DNA of 64,000 nucleotides from Burkholderiales bacterium PBB2. Lineage in GTDB: Bacteria > Pseudomonadota > Gammaproteobacteria > Burkholderiales > Burkholderiaceae_C. This document shows, piece by piece, positions 19,146-28,008 of the stretch. The translations under genes and the position numbers were made by a program. Numbering within the stretch: position 1 is the first letter of the stretch; each line of letters opens with the position of its first letter. The stretch covers positions 1 through 64,000 of the forward strand of contig NKIM01000021.1 of NCBI GenBank assembly GCA_002255955.1, in the 5' to 3' direction. The notes under the pieces were generated by a model. That model ran no database searches and was not told where the DNA came from. It worked only from the letters and a program-made list of their open reading frames with translations.

Positions 19146-20521
19146 GGCAAGGCTTTCGGGGGGCGCGGGCCGAGCGCGCGCAGCAGGGCCTGCAGGCGGC
19201 GCTGCGCGGCGGCGGGGGTCTGGTTGGGGTCGAGGGCAAAGCGGTGCACGGTCTCAATGAAGGCGTTCTTGCCGACTTCATCAAACGCCATGCGGTGCAC
19301 CAGGCTGGGCACGCGCGGCGTGCCAGGGTTGGCGAACAGACGGTAGGAGCGCTGGGCGCAGACATCGAGCTCATCCACCGGCACATCGCGGCGCACCGGC
19401 ACCGAGCCCTTGATGCGGTTGTAGCTGATCTGCAGCGTGGCATTGCCCAGCAGCTCGGCCATGCGCTCCTGCGCGGCCTGCTTGGCGTTGTCGCCGGCCA
19501 GCATGGCCAGGGTGTCGATGCTGAAGAGATGGGCTTGCGCCGTGCCAGGCACGGCCTTGCATTCGAAATCGCGCCCGCCTTCCTGGCCGAGCGCGCCCAG
19601 CTCGCCGCGCACCCAGTCGCCGCTGATCAGCATGGCCGTGCGGCCTGCGGCAAAGTCGGCGACCAGCTCGGTCCAGCGGCGCTCGCCGGGGTTGGCGTTG
19701 CCGGGCTGGCTGCCGCCGCCTCCGGTGGCGCTGACCGGTGCGGCCAGATTGCGCCATTCGCGCAGGCGTTTGAAGCTGCGCTCCAGGGCCGGGTCGTCAA
19801 AGGCCTGGAGGTCGCGCTGCACCACCATGCGTTGGTAGAGGGCCGGGCCGGCCTCGCCCAGCAGCATGGCTTCGAACACCGTGGCCACCTGCCAGGGCTC
19901 GTCGCTGAAACCCACGGGCGTGATGCCGGCGGCGCGCAGGGCGCTGGCCGCCCGCATCACGCCGGCCCAGTCGCTGGGCGGCTCGATCTTGAGCTGGCGG
20001 AACAGGGCCAGGTTGAGGTAGAGGTTGTTGATGCGATGGATGCCCAGGGGCGCGGCCACCACATGGTCGCGCACATTGAGCTGGCTCATCACCTGGGGGA
20101 AAAGGGTGCCGCGCCAGTCGCGCCGCTGCGCCACACCGTCCAGGCGCAGCAGCAGGCCCAGCTCGGCCCATTCGCGCAAGGCCTGGCCGTTGAGTTGGGC
20201 CACCTGCGGCGCCTGGCCGCGCAGGGTGCGCTCGTTCAGCACCTTGATGGCACCGCCGCCGCCGCCGCCTGCCACGGCGCCGTCGATCCAGCGCAGGCCT
20301 TGCTCGGCCATGCGAGCGGCCACATGGTCGGCTGCGGCGCGCTCGCCGGCCGAGGTCCACCAGTGCAGCACATTGAGCTCCTGGTTGAGCGCCGCATTGC
20401 TGCTGTTGCCGGCGCTGCCGCTGCTCGTGCCTGTGCTGCTGGATGCCGCGGGCGGCGCCGCCGGCACCGACACCGGCTGCAGCAGGGCGAGTGAGGTGAC
20501 CAATGCAAGCATGGCCGGCAT
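19142..20521 (-). CDS. Extracellular sugar-type solute-binding protein
   Basis: Signal peptide MPAMLALVTSLALLQPVSVPA; LNVLHWWTSAGERAAAD; GRTAMLISGDWVRGEL. Overlaps the RR gene by 4 bp. Confidence 0.85.
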   Translation of the reverse strand: MPAMLALVTSLALLQPVSVPAAPPAASSSTGTSSGSAGNSSNAALNQELNVLHWWTSAGERAAADHVAARMAEQGLRWIDGAVAGGGGGGAIKVLNERTLRGQAPQVAQLNGQALREWAELGLLLRLDGVAQRRDWRGTLFPQVMSQLNVRDHVVAAPLGIHRINNLYLNLALFRQLKIEPPSDWAGVMRAASALRAAGITPVGFSDEPWQVATVFEAMLLGEAGPALYQRMVVQRDLQAFDDPALERSFKRLREWRNLAAPVSATGGGGSQPGNANPGERRWTELVADFAAGRTAMLISGDWVRGELGALGQEGGRDFECKAVPGTAQAHLFSIDTLAMLAGDNAKQAAQERMAELLGNATLQISYNRIKGSVPVRRDVPVDELDVCAQRSYRLFANPGTPRVPSLVHRMAFDEVGKNAFIETVHRFALDPNQTPAAAQRRLQALLRALGPRPPKALP

Positions 20522-20699
20522 CTTGCCTCGCAGGGGCAGGCGCGGGGCCAAGGATTTGTTGGACTTCGGTGAGCTTGTGTAAGGCACGGGCAGACAGCAC
20601 GGAGAGGCTTGTGACAATTGTTCAGACCCGCGGCGCACTTGGCGATTGGGGCTTTCGCGGCATCGGCCGCAGAGCGCCCGTGTTCCGGGGCTTGTGGCC

Positions 20700-20713
20700 A
20701 CGTTAAATAACGT
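20700..20713. promoter_or_regulatory. Perfect palindrome ACGTTA-AA-TAACGT
   Basis: 14 bp inverted repeat about 180 bp upstream of the SBP operon start. Confidence 0.45.
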
Positions 20714-21004
20714 AACACGCGAAATCGGCGCCACCGTCCGGGGCTTGCCCGCGCAAGCCTATGACGCCAGGGGAAACAGCGGCCGGGCCCACCCATGCGC
20801 CGCCGCGCAGACGCTGCCGCTGGGGAATTGCGTTACACGGGATCAGGCTCTATCGTCAGGCCTGTGTCGTGGGGCAGGGCGGGCGCTGGGGTGCCGCGGC
20901 TGCGCCCCATGCAGCGACAAGGCATGCACCGTGCGTGCCAGGACCCGGGCCAGGGTGCGCTGGATGAGTCGCGCCGAGCCCGTGCTTCACAGGACTGCTC
21001 CTTG

Positions 21005-21045
21005 CCTGCGAGCGCCTCCCCCGCCAATGCGGAGGCGCTCGCAGG
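21005..21045. other. Strong 15 bp stem-loop
   Basis: CCTGCGAGCGCCTCC-cccgccaatgc-GGAGGCGCTCGCAGG; no following T-run on either strand. Confidence 0.75.
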
Positions 21046-21144
21046 ATCTTCTTGGCCGCCGTGCCAGGCCCGGCGGGTGCGAGCTGAGGCCAGGGGCCCG
21101 CAGAACAGCCCGGCCGCGCAGGCCCGCGGCTGCAAACGCAAGTC

Positions 21145-21477
21145 TTATTGGGCGTGGTCTTGCCTTTCATCCCCTTCGCCATCGACCTCATCATCGGGCT
21201 CCAGGTATTCATCCTCCAGCTCGTCGTTGTCCAGCGTGGCCACTTCCGCGTACTGCACGCCATGCAGTTGGTGGCGGTAGGCCAGATGAGCGTGGCGGGC
21301 GGTGGCTTCGTGCTCGCCGTCTTCGGCGGCAGCGGCGGCGGCCAGGTGGTGGTCGGCCGCGGCGGAGAAGTGGCGGGCGGCCAGGCGGTGGTAGTCGGCC
21401 ACGGTTTCGAAGTCGTCGTCCAGCAGCTCCTGCGTGGCGTCTTCGGGCAGGTCTTGGCGGTCTTGGGCTTGGCTCAT
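21145..21477 (-). CDS. Small acidic, His/Ala-rich hypothetical protein (110 aa)
   Basis: ATG at 21477; MSQAQDRQDLPEDATQELLDDDFETVADYHRLAARHFSAAADHHLAAAAAAEDG.... Confidence 0.6.
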   Translation of the reverse strand: MSQAQDRQDLPEDATQELLDDDFETVADYHRLAARHFSAAADHHLAAAAAAEDGEHEATARHAHLAYRHQLHGVQYAEVATLDNDELEDEYLEPDDEVDGEGDERQDHAQ

Positions 21478-21748
21478 GGGAATCGTCTCTTCCTTCGTTC
21501 GTGCGCCTGCTTGGGGCGCGGTGGATGGATGGAACTGCAATCGCCGGGAGGCGCGAGCGCGTGGCGGGATCTGAAGGATCAGATCCGCCTGCGCGCACGT
21601 GCATGCACGGTGGTTTTGCCGAGGGGCGCGACGGTGGTGCAGATCCAGCATCACCGCGCGCCGTGAAGCCTTGGTGACAAAGGCTGGGGGCTGTTCGGGG
21701 CGCACGCTGCCTGGCAGGCGCGCACCCCGTGTCACCTGGAGCCGCCCT

Positions 21749-24700
21749 TCAAGCGGTGTCGGCGAGAAAGTCCAGCGCCGCCAGGCGCGCGGCCTCGAAG
21801 GCCTGGCGGAAGCGCTGCAAGGCCTGCTCGTAGGGCTGCTCGCCCTCGCTGCAGCGCTGTTCCAGGATTTGCGCAGCCTCACTCAGGGCCTGCATGCCCA
21901 GATAGCCGGCCGGCGTGCCGGTGGCATGACCGAGCTGGGCCCAGCCGGCGCGGTCCTGCTCGTCGAGTGCGTGCATGCGCACCTGGGTGTCGCTGAGGAA
22001 GCGTTGCAGCAGGCCCTGGAGCTGACCGGGCTGGCGAAACGCCGCCTGGCCGCGCGTGTGATCGAAGGGAGGTGGCACGTCACCCGGGCTGGTGGGGGCG
22101 GCGGTGGGAGGCGTGGTTGTTGGTGTGGCGGGCGGTGTGGTGGGATTGGGCGCCGCGGCCTCGCCGGTCGCGGCGGCCACCTCGGCCTTGTTCTCCGCGA
22201 TGAGCGGACCGGGCTTGCCCGCGGCGCCGGCTTCGTCGCGACCGAGCAGGCGGTTGATGGTGCCCACCAACTCATCCACATTGAAAGGCTTGGCGACAAA
22301 GGCGTCCATGCCGGCGGCCAGCGCGGCCTGGCGCTGCTGCTGGAAAGCGCCGGCGGTCAGGGCCACCACTTTCAGCGCTTGGAGCTGGGGCGTGGCCCGG
22401 ATCTTCTCGGTGGCGGCATAGCCGTCCATCACCGGCATCTGCACATCCATCAGCACCAGGTCGATGGCGTCGCCCTCGCCGAGCAGGCGATTCAGTGCGT
22501 CCAGGCCATCGACGGCCTGCAGCACCTCGGCACCCTCGCCGCGCAGGATGTCCTGCGCCACATCGCGGTTGATCTCGCTGTCATCGGCCACCAGCAGGCG
22601 CAGGCCGCGCAAGCGCTGCTGCTGCAGGGGCGGCTGCAGGGCGTTGCCAAGCAGGGCGCCGCGGCGGCTCTTGGCTTCCAGCACCACGTTGTAGAGCGCC
22701 GAGGCGGTGACGGGCTTGGTCAGCACCGCATCCATGGCCTGGGCGCCGGGTTCGTCGCGCAGGTGGTCGCGGTCGTAGGCGGTGACCATGACGATGATGG
22801 GCGCGTCGGGGCGATCGCTGCCATCAGCGTCTTGGTGCTGCTGCTCGCGGATCAGCACCGCCGCCGCCAGGCCGTCCACCACCGGCATGCGCCAGTCGAG
22901 CAGGATGACGTCGTAGGGCAGTTGGGTGGCGCGCTCGTGCACCAGCTTCAGGGCTTGGTCGGCCGAGTCGGCCGCATCGGCATGCCAGCCCAGGCTCTTG
23001 GCCGTGCTGCACAGCACCTGGCGGGCGATGGCGTGGTCGTCGGCGATCAACACGCGCTGGTGGACCATGGCGGGCAGGGAGTTTTCAGCCGGCTCGCTGA
23101 GCTGGAAGGGCAGGCGCACGGTGAAGGTGCTGCCTTGGCCCAGCCGGCTTTGCACGGCGATGCTGCCGCCCATCAGCTCGGCCAGCTGGCGGCTGATGGT
23201 CAGGCCCAGGCCGGTGCCGCCGAAGCGGCGGGTGGTCGAGCTGTCGGCCTGGCTGAAGGCGTGGAAGATGCTGGCCAGCTTGTCTTCGGCGATGCCGATG
23301 CCGCTGTCCTGCACGCTGAACTCCAGGGTGATGAAGTCGGGGCCGCGCGGGTCGGGCAGGTCGAGCTTGCGCACCGCCACCACCACCTCGCCCTTGGGCG
23401 TGAACTTGATGGCGTTGCTGGCCAGATTGGTCAGCACCTGGCCCAGGCGCAGCGGGTCGCCCTTGAGGAAGAGCGCGCCGGCCGGCGCCGCACCGACCAG
23501 CACCTCGACCGGCTTGTTGCCCACGGCCGTGGCCATCAGCGAGGCCAATTGGTCCAGCACATCCTCGAGCCGGAAGGGCATGTTCTCGATGTCCAGCCGG
23601 TGCGCCTCGATCTTGGAGAAGTCCAGGATGTCGTTGATGATGGTCAGCAGGCTGCTGCCCGACTGCTCGATCTTGCGCACCATCTGCAGCGTACCCGCCT
23701 CCAGCGGCTGGCGTTGCAGCAGGTAGCACATGCCCAGGATGGCGTTCATGGGCGTGCGGATCTCATGGCTCATATTGGCCAGGAATTCGCTCTTGGCCTG
23801 GTTGGCCGATTGCGCCTGTTCGCTGCGTTCCAGCAGCACGAGGTTGAGCTCTTGCAAGCGCAGCTGGGCCTGCTTGAGGGCGCTGACATCAGTCACCAGC
23901 ACGAAGAAGCCGCGCACCTTGGGCGGCTGATGCGACGTGCTTTCCTGCGGCTCGGCGTCTTGCTCCAGATCGGGGATGAAGTGGATCCAGGCCTCGCTGC
24001 AGTGGCCATCGGCGTGCTCGATGCGCCGCTCCATCTGCTGGCTCTCGCCGCGCAGCGCGCCTTCGACAAAGGGGCGGAACCAGGCCGAGCGCTCTTCGCC
24101 CAGCAGCTCGACCATGGGCCGGCCTTTGAGCTCGATGTCGCCCAGGCCCAGCCAGTTCTTGAAAGCGGCGTTGGCAAAGGCGCAGAGCCGGTCGGGCGTG
24201 CAATACAGCATCATGCCGGGCACGATGTCCAGCAGCGAGTGCAGGAAGCGTTCGTTCTGCTGCAGCTGCCGGCGCTGCAGGGTCAGCTCGGTGATGTCGT
24301 TGACGACGACGTAAAAGCCTTGCACCTCGCCCTCGACCCAGTCGGGCAGGTACTGCGTCAGCGAGTGCCGCACCCGGCCATCGGGGCGGCTGATGCTGCG
24401 CTCAAAGGTCTGCGGCACGCCCTGCAGAGCCCCTTCGATGTGGTGGCGATTGGCCTCGAACAGTTCCGGCCCGAGCAAGGTTTGCAAGCTGCGGCCGGGC
24501 AGCTGCAGCGGGTCGATGCCGAACCAACTGGAGTAGGCATGGTTGGCCACCTGGTTGATCAGCTGCTTGTCCCAGTAGCCGATCATCGAGGGCACGCCGT
24601 CCAGCACGCTGCGCAGGCGCCGGCGCGCGGTTTCCAGCTCTTGCGTGCGCTCCTGCACCTGGCCTTCCAGGCTGGCGTTGAGTTGGAGGATGCGGGCCTC

Positions 24701-26080
24701 GGCTTGCTTTTGCTCGGTGATGTCGCGCACGATCTTGGCCGCGCCCATGACCTGGCCTTGGGCGTCGTGGATGGGCGAAACGGTCACCGACACATCGACC
24801 CGGCTGCCATCGGCGCGCTGGCGCACGGTGATGAAATGCGGCACCCGCTCGCCGCGGGCGATGCGGCTGAGGATGCTGACCTCCTCGTCTTGCAACTCGG
24901 GCGGCACGATCAGCTCGCCCAGCGGCCGGCCCAGCGCCTGCTCGGCACGGTAGCCGAAGATGTTCTCGGCGGCCGGGTTCCAACTGGTGATGCGGCCTTG
25001 CAGGTCTTTGCTGACGATGGCGTCGCTGGAACCCGCCACGATGGTGGCCATATGCGCCGCATCGGCGGCAGCCTGGCGGCGGCGCTGGCGGTTGCTGGCC
25101 AGCAGATGCACGAGCAAGGCCAGCAAGGCCGACACGCCCGCCAGGCTGGCGCCCACCAGCGATGGCTTGAGCTGCGGCTGCAGGGCCAGGAAGCCGGGCT
25201 GCGCGCGCACCTCGACCAGCCATTGGCGCCCGTAGTGCTGCAGCGGCAGGCGCAGGCTGAGCCCGGCCACCGCAGGCGCACCCGGTCGGGAGTCGAAAAA
25301 GGGCAGTGGCTCGGCCTGGCTCTCGGCATCCAGCAGGCGCACGGCGGCGCTGTCCTGGTGCAGGTCGAGGCCGGCCAGCATCTCTTCCACCAGCAGGGGC
25401 GCATAGGCCAGGCCTTGCACCTCGGCCTGTCGCTCAGCCAGGCTGCTCGGCGTGCTGCCGCTGCGGTAGATGGGCAGCATGAAGAGCAGGCCTTGGCCTG
25501 GCTTGCCGCTGGCTTGCAGCAAGGTGATGGGGCGGGTCAGCGTGGCCTGGCCACTGCTCAATGCGGCCAGCATGGCCTCGCGCCGCGAGGCCTCCGAGGC
25601 GATGTCCAGGCCCAGGGCCGCGGCATTGGGTGCCTCGGGTTCGATGAACTGAATCACCCAGCGTTCATCACGGTTGGGGCTCAGGGATTGGATGTGGAAA
25701 TCAGGCCGGATTTCCTGCTTGAGCTTGCGCAGAAAGGCGGCTTCCTGCTGAGGCTGCAGGCGGCGGATCAAGCCGAAGCCTCGGGCGCCCGGGAACTCGC
25801 GCGCCAGATCGCGCGAACGCATGTACTCCCGGAAGCCCTCGCGGCTGAGCTGATCCAGGCCTGCCGCCAGGGCGGCCCCGCGGGCGCCGCGCAGCCCGTA
25901 CTCATAGCTGCGCATGCGCGCCTGCACCTGGCCCAGGGTCTGCTCGGCCAAGTCGGCGAAACGCCGCTCGGTCTGTGCCTCTTGCTGCCGCTGCAAGGTC
26001 AGGGTGGTGGCAAAGGCCAGCACGCAGCCTCCCAGCAGCACTGCCAGAGCCCAGGCTCCGGACTTGCTGCCATGTTTCAT
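21749..26080 (-). CDS. Hybrid sensor histidine kinase (CHASE-like sensor, PAS modules, HisKA, HATPase, two receivers, Hpt-like C-terminus)
   Basis: N-terminal TM plus GYARGLRG-type CHASE region, [33 protein letters not shown]-box, [18 protein letters not shown], receivers [11 protein letters not shown]...[12 protein letters not shown] and [12 protein letters not shown]...[12 protein letters not shown]. Confidence 0.93.
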   Translation of the reverse strand: MKHGSKSGAWALAVLLGGCVLAFATTLTLQRQQEAQTERRFADLAEQTLGQVQARMRSYEYGLRGARGAALAAGLDQLSREGFREYMRSRDLAREFPGARGFGLIRRLQPQQEAAFLRKLKQEIRPDFHIQSLSPNRDERWVIQFIEPEAPNAAALGLDIASEASRREAMLAALSSGQATLTRPITLLQASGKPGQGLLFMLPIYRSGSTPSSLAERQAEVQGLAYAPLLVEEMLAGLDLHQDSAAVRLLDAESQAEPLPFFDSRPGAPAVAGLSLRLPLQHYGRQWLVEVRAQPGFLALQPQLKPSLVGASLAGVSALLALLVHLLASNRQRRRQAAADAAHMATIVAGSSDAIVSKDLQGRITSWNPAAENIFGYRAEQALGRPLGELIVPPELQDEEVSILSRIARGERVPHFITVRQRADGSRVDVSVTVSPIHDAQGQVMGAAKIVRDITEQKQAEARILQLNASLEGQVQERTQELETARRRLRSVLDGVPSMIGYWDKQLINQVANHAYSSWFGIDPLQLPGRSLQTLLGPELFEANRHHIEGALQGVPQTFERSISRPDGRVRHSLTQYLPDWVEGEVQGFYVVVNDITELTLQRRQLQQNERFLHSLLDIVPGMMLYCTPDRLCAFANAAFKNWLGLGDIELKGRPMVELLGEERSAWFRPFVEGALRGESQQMERRIEHADGHCSEAWIHFIPDLEQDAEPQESTSHQPPKVRGFFVLVTDVSALKQAQLRLQELNLVLLERSEQAQSANQAKSEFLANMSHEIRTPMNAILGMCYLLQRQPLEAGTLQMVRKIEQSGSSLLTIINDILDFSKIEAHRLDIENMPFRLEDVLDQLASLMATAVGNKPVEVLVGAAPAGALFLKGDPLRLGQVLTNLASNAIKFTPKGEVVVAVRKLDLPDPRGPDFITLEFSVQDSGIGIAEDKLASIFHAFSQADSSTTRRFGGTGLGLTISRQLAELMGGSIAVQSRLGQGSTFTVRLPFQLSEPAENSLPAMVHQRVLIADDHAIARQVLCSTAKSLGWHADAADSADQALKLVHERATQLPYDVILLDWRMPVVDGLAAAVLIREQQHQDADGSDRPDAPIIVMVTAYDRDHLRDEPGAQAMDAVLTKPVTASALYNVVLEAKSRRGALLGNALQPPLQQQRLRGLRLLVADDSEINRDVAQDILRGEGAEVLQAVDGLDALNRLLGEGDAIDLVLMDVQMPVMDGYAATEKIRATPQLQALKVVALTAGAFQQQRQAALAAGMDAFVAKPFNVDELVGTINRLLGRDEAGAAGKPGPLIAENKAEVAAATGEAAAPNPTTPPATPTTTPPTAAPTSPGDVPPPFDHTRGQAAFRQPGQLQGLLQRFLSDTQVRMHALDEQDRAGWAQLGHATGTPAGYLGMQALSEAAQILEQRCSEGEQPYEQALQRFRQAFEAARLAALDFLADTA

Positions 26081-26131
26081 GTGCGCTCCCTGCGGTCGAC
26101 CCAGGGGCACGGCGACCGCTTTGGAGCGAGA

Positions 26132-26593
26132 CTAACCCATTTCCCGCGCAGCGGGCGTGCGCTGTGGGTGCCAGAGTACGCGGGCCGCGCGCTGCAGCGC
26201 CCAGGCCAGCAGCAGGCCCAGGGCCAGGCCCGCACTGTCGGCCAGCAGGTCGGCCCACTCGCCGCTGCGCCCGGGCACCTGGCTTTGCAGGACCTCGATC
26301 GCACCGCCGTAGGCCAGCAATCCGATCCACAGCGCCACCCGGCGCCGCGGCCAGGCCAGCAGGCCGACCGTGCACAAGCCCGCAAACGCGCTGGCATGGT
26401 TGAGCTTGTCCCAGCCCAGGGTTGCTTGCTTGGGTGGAGCCGAGCTCAGCGCCAGAAAGGAAATCACCGCAAGCATCAGCAGGAACAAACCCAGCAAGGC
26501 GCGATGGAGCCAGGGCTGTTGCCAAAAATCCGGCTCGCCGAGGGGCGATGCGTGAGAGGCTGAGGCGTGGGCCAAAGGGTCAGGTCGTGTCAC
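26132..26593 (-). CDS. VanZ family membrane protein
   Basis: LGWDKLNHASAFAGLCTVGLLAWP...GGAIEVLQSQVPGRSGEWADLLADSAGLALG. Confidence 0.8.
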   Translation of the reverse strand: MTRPDPLAHASASHASPLGEPDFWQQPWLHRALLGLFLLMLAVISFLALSSAPPKQATLGWDKLNHASAFAGLCTVGLLAWPRRRVALWIGLLAYGGAIEVLQSQVPGRSGEWADLLADSAGLALGLLLAWALQRAARVLWHPQRTPAAREMG

Positions 26594-26760
26594 GGTGCGG
26601 CGCGAATTCAGTGAAGCCGGGAGTGTCGCCCGGCCGGCATGGCATCGTGGCAGCTTTGTGTGACGCGCTGACAGGGGCCGAGCCGGTTTGCCATGTCAAC
26701 GCAGCCGCCTGCGTGTCCTGGCCGGCTGTGCCTGCAGTCCCGTTTCAGCCCAGAAACAAC

Positions 26761-26788
26761 AAAGCCCAGCTCTTGCGAACTGGGCTTT
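26761..26788 (-). terminator. Hairpin terminator downstream of the tRNA
   Basis: AAAGCCCAG...CTGGGCTTT stem; T-rich on both exits, possibly bidirectional. Confidence 0.7.
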
Positions 26789-26803
26789 GCGGATTTTTTT
26801 TGA

Positions 26804-26879
26804 TGGTGCCGGAGAGATGAATCGAACACCCGACCTTCTCATTACGAATGAGCTGCTCTACCGACTGAGCTACACCGGC
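26804..26879 (-). tRNA. tRNA-Thr (CGT)
   Basis: Reverse complement GCCGGTGTAGCTCAGTCGGTAGAGCAGCTCATTCGTAATGAGAAGGTCGGGTGTTCGATTCATCTCTCCGGCACCA; loop TTCGTAA; CCA encoded; 76 nt. Confidence 0.93.
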
Positions 26880-26904
26880 ATCAAGCCTTAAATTCTAGCA
26901 GGAA

Positions 26905-27918
26905 TTATTTGGCCGAATCAAGAACGTAGGCGGTGACGCGCTCCACCTCGTTCTTGGAGCCCAGCACCACGGCCACGCGCTCGTGCAATTGCGTGGGGGT
27001 CAGGTCCATGATGCGCTGGCGGGCGTTGGTGGCGGCGCCGCCGGCCTGCTCGACCAGGAAAGCCATGGGGTTGGCCTCGTACATCAGGCGCAGCTTGCCG
27101 GCCTTGTTGGGTTCGCGCTGGTCCCAGGGGTACATGAAGACGCCGCCGCGGGTCAGGATGCGGTGCACATCGGCCACCATGGAGGCGATCCAGCGCATAT
27201 TGAAGTTCTTGCCGCGCGGGCCTTCTTCGCCGGCCAGGCATTCGTCGATGTAGCGCTTCACCGGCGCATCCCAGTGGCGCATGTTCGACATATTGATGGC
27301 GAACTCCTTGGTGTCCTCGGGGATCTTCACGCCTTCTTGTGTCAGCACAAAACTGCCTTGCTCGCGGTCCAGGGTGAACATGGCCACGCCGGCGCCGAAG
27401 GTGAGCACCAGGGTGGTTTGCGGGCCGTAGACGCAGTAGCCAGCGGCCACTTGTTGCTTGCCCGGCTGCAGGAAATCGTCTTCCGACACGCCCTTGCTGC
27501 CCTCGGCCTTCTTGAGCACCGAGAAGATGGTGCCGATGGAGACGTTGACGTCGATGTTGGACGAACCATCCAGCGGGTCGAACATCAGCAGGTATTCGCC
27601 CTTGGGGAAGCGGTTGGGCACCAGGTAGATGCCTTCCATTTCCTCGGAGGCCATGGCCGCCAGATGGCCGCCCCATTCATTGGCCTCGATCAGCACCTCG
27701 TTGGCGATGATGTCGAGCTTCTTCTGGATCTCGCCCTGCACGTTCTCGCTGCCGGCCGTGCCCAGCACCTCGCCGAGCGCACCCTTGGTGACGCTGATGG
27801 CGATGCGCTTGCAGGCGCGCGCAACCACCTCGATCAGGAGGCGCAGCTCCTGCGGGATGTGGCCGTGCTGGCGCTGTTGTTCGATCAGGTATTGAGTCAG
27901 GCTGATGCGACGTGTCAT
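26905..27918 (-). CDS. fbp: Fructose-1,6-bisphosphatase class 1
   Basis: [19 protein letters not shown]..., [27 protein letters not shown]. Confidence 0.96.
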   Translation of the reverse strand: MTRRISLTQYLIEQQRQHGHIPQELRLLIEVVARACKRIAISVTKGALGEVLGTAGSENVQGEIQKKLDIIANEVLIEANEWGGHLAAMASEEMEGIYLVPNRFPKGEYLLMFDPLDGSSNIDVNVSIGTIFSVLKKAEGSKGVSEDDFLQPGKQQVAAGYCVYGPQTTLVLTFGAGVAMFTLDREQGSFVLTQEGVKIPEDTKEFAINMSNMRHWDAPVKRYIDECLAGEEGPRGKNFNMRWIASMVADVHRILTRGGVFMYPWDQREPNKAGKLRLMYEANPMAFLVEQAGGAATNARQRIMDLTPTQLHERVAVVLGSKNEVERVTAYVLDSAK

Positions 27919-27975
27919 GGTGACGGTCTTTCTCGGGGAAGTAAAAAAACGGATCAGAACGCGGCAGACGAAGAA

Positions 27976-27995
27976 AAGGGGCCTCGCGGCCCCTT
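27976..27995 (-). terminator. Hairpin terminator after pepN
   Basis: AAGGGGCC-tcgc-GGCCCCTT followed by ttcttcg on the minus strand. Confidence 0.65.
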
Positions 27996-28008
27996 GTCAT
28001 CTGCCCGT

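Noticed and set aside
20255-20275. GCC repeat tract in the SBP gene
   Set aside because: In-frame run of six Gly codons in a GC-rich coding region; triplet repeat does not shift frame, probably a flexible linker.
21599-26563. 1654 aa plus-strand ORF
   Set aside because: Antisense to the hybrid histidine kinase, which has clear domain motifs; high GC depletes stops in mirrored frames. The composition (Q, H, R, A, G, L rich) is typical of an antisense artefact.
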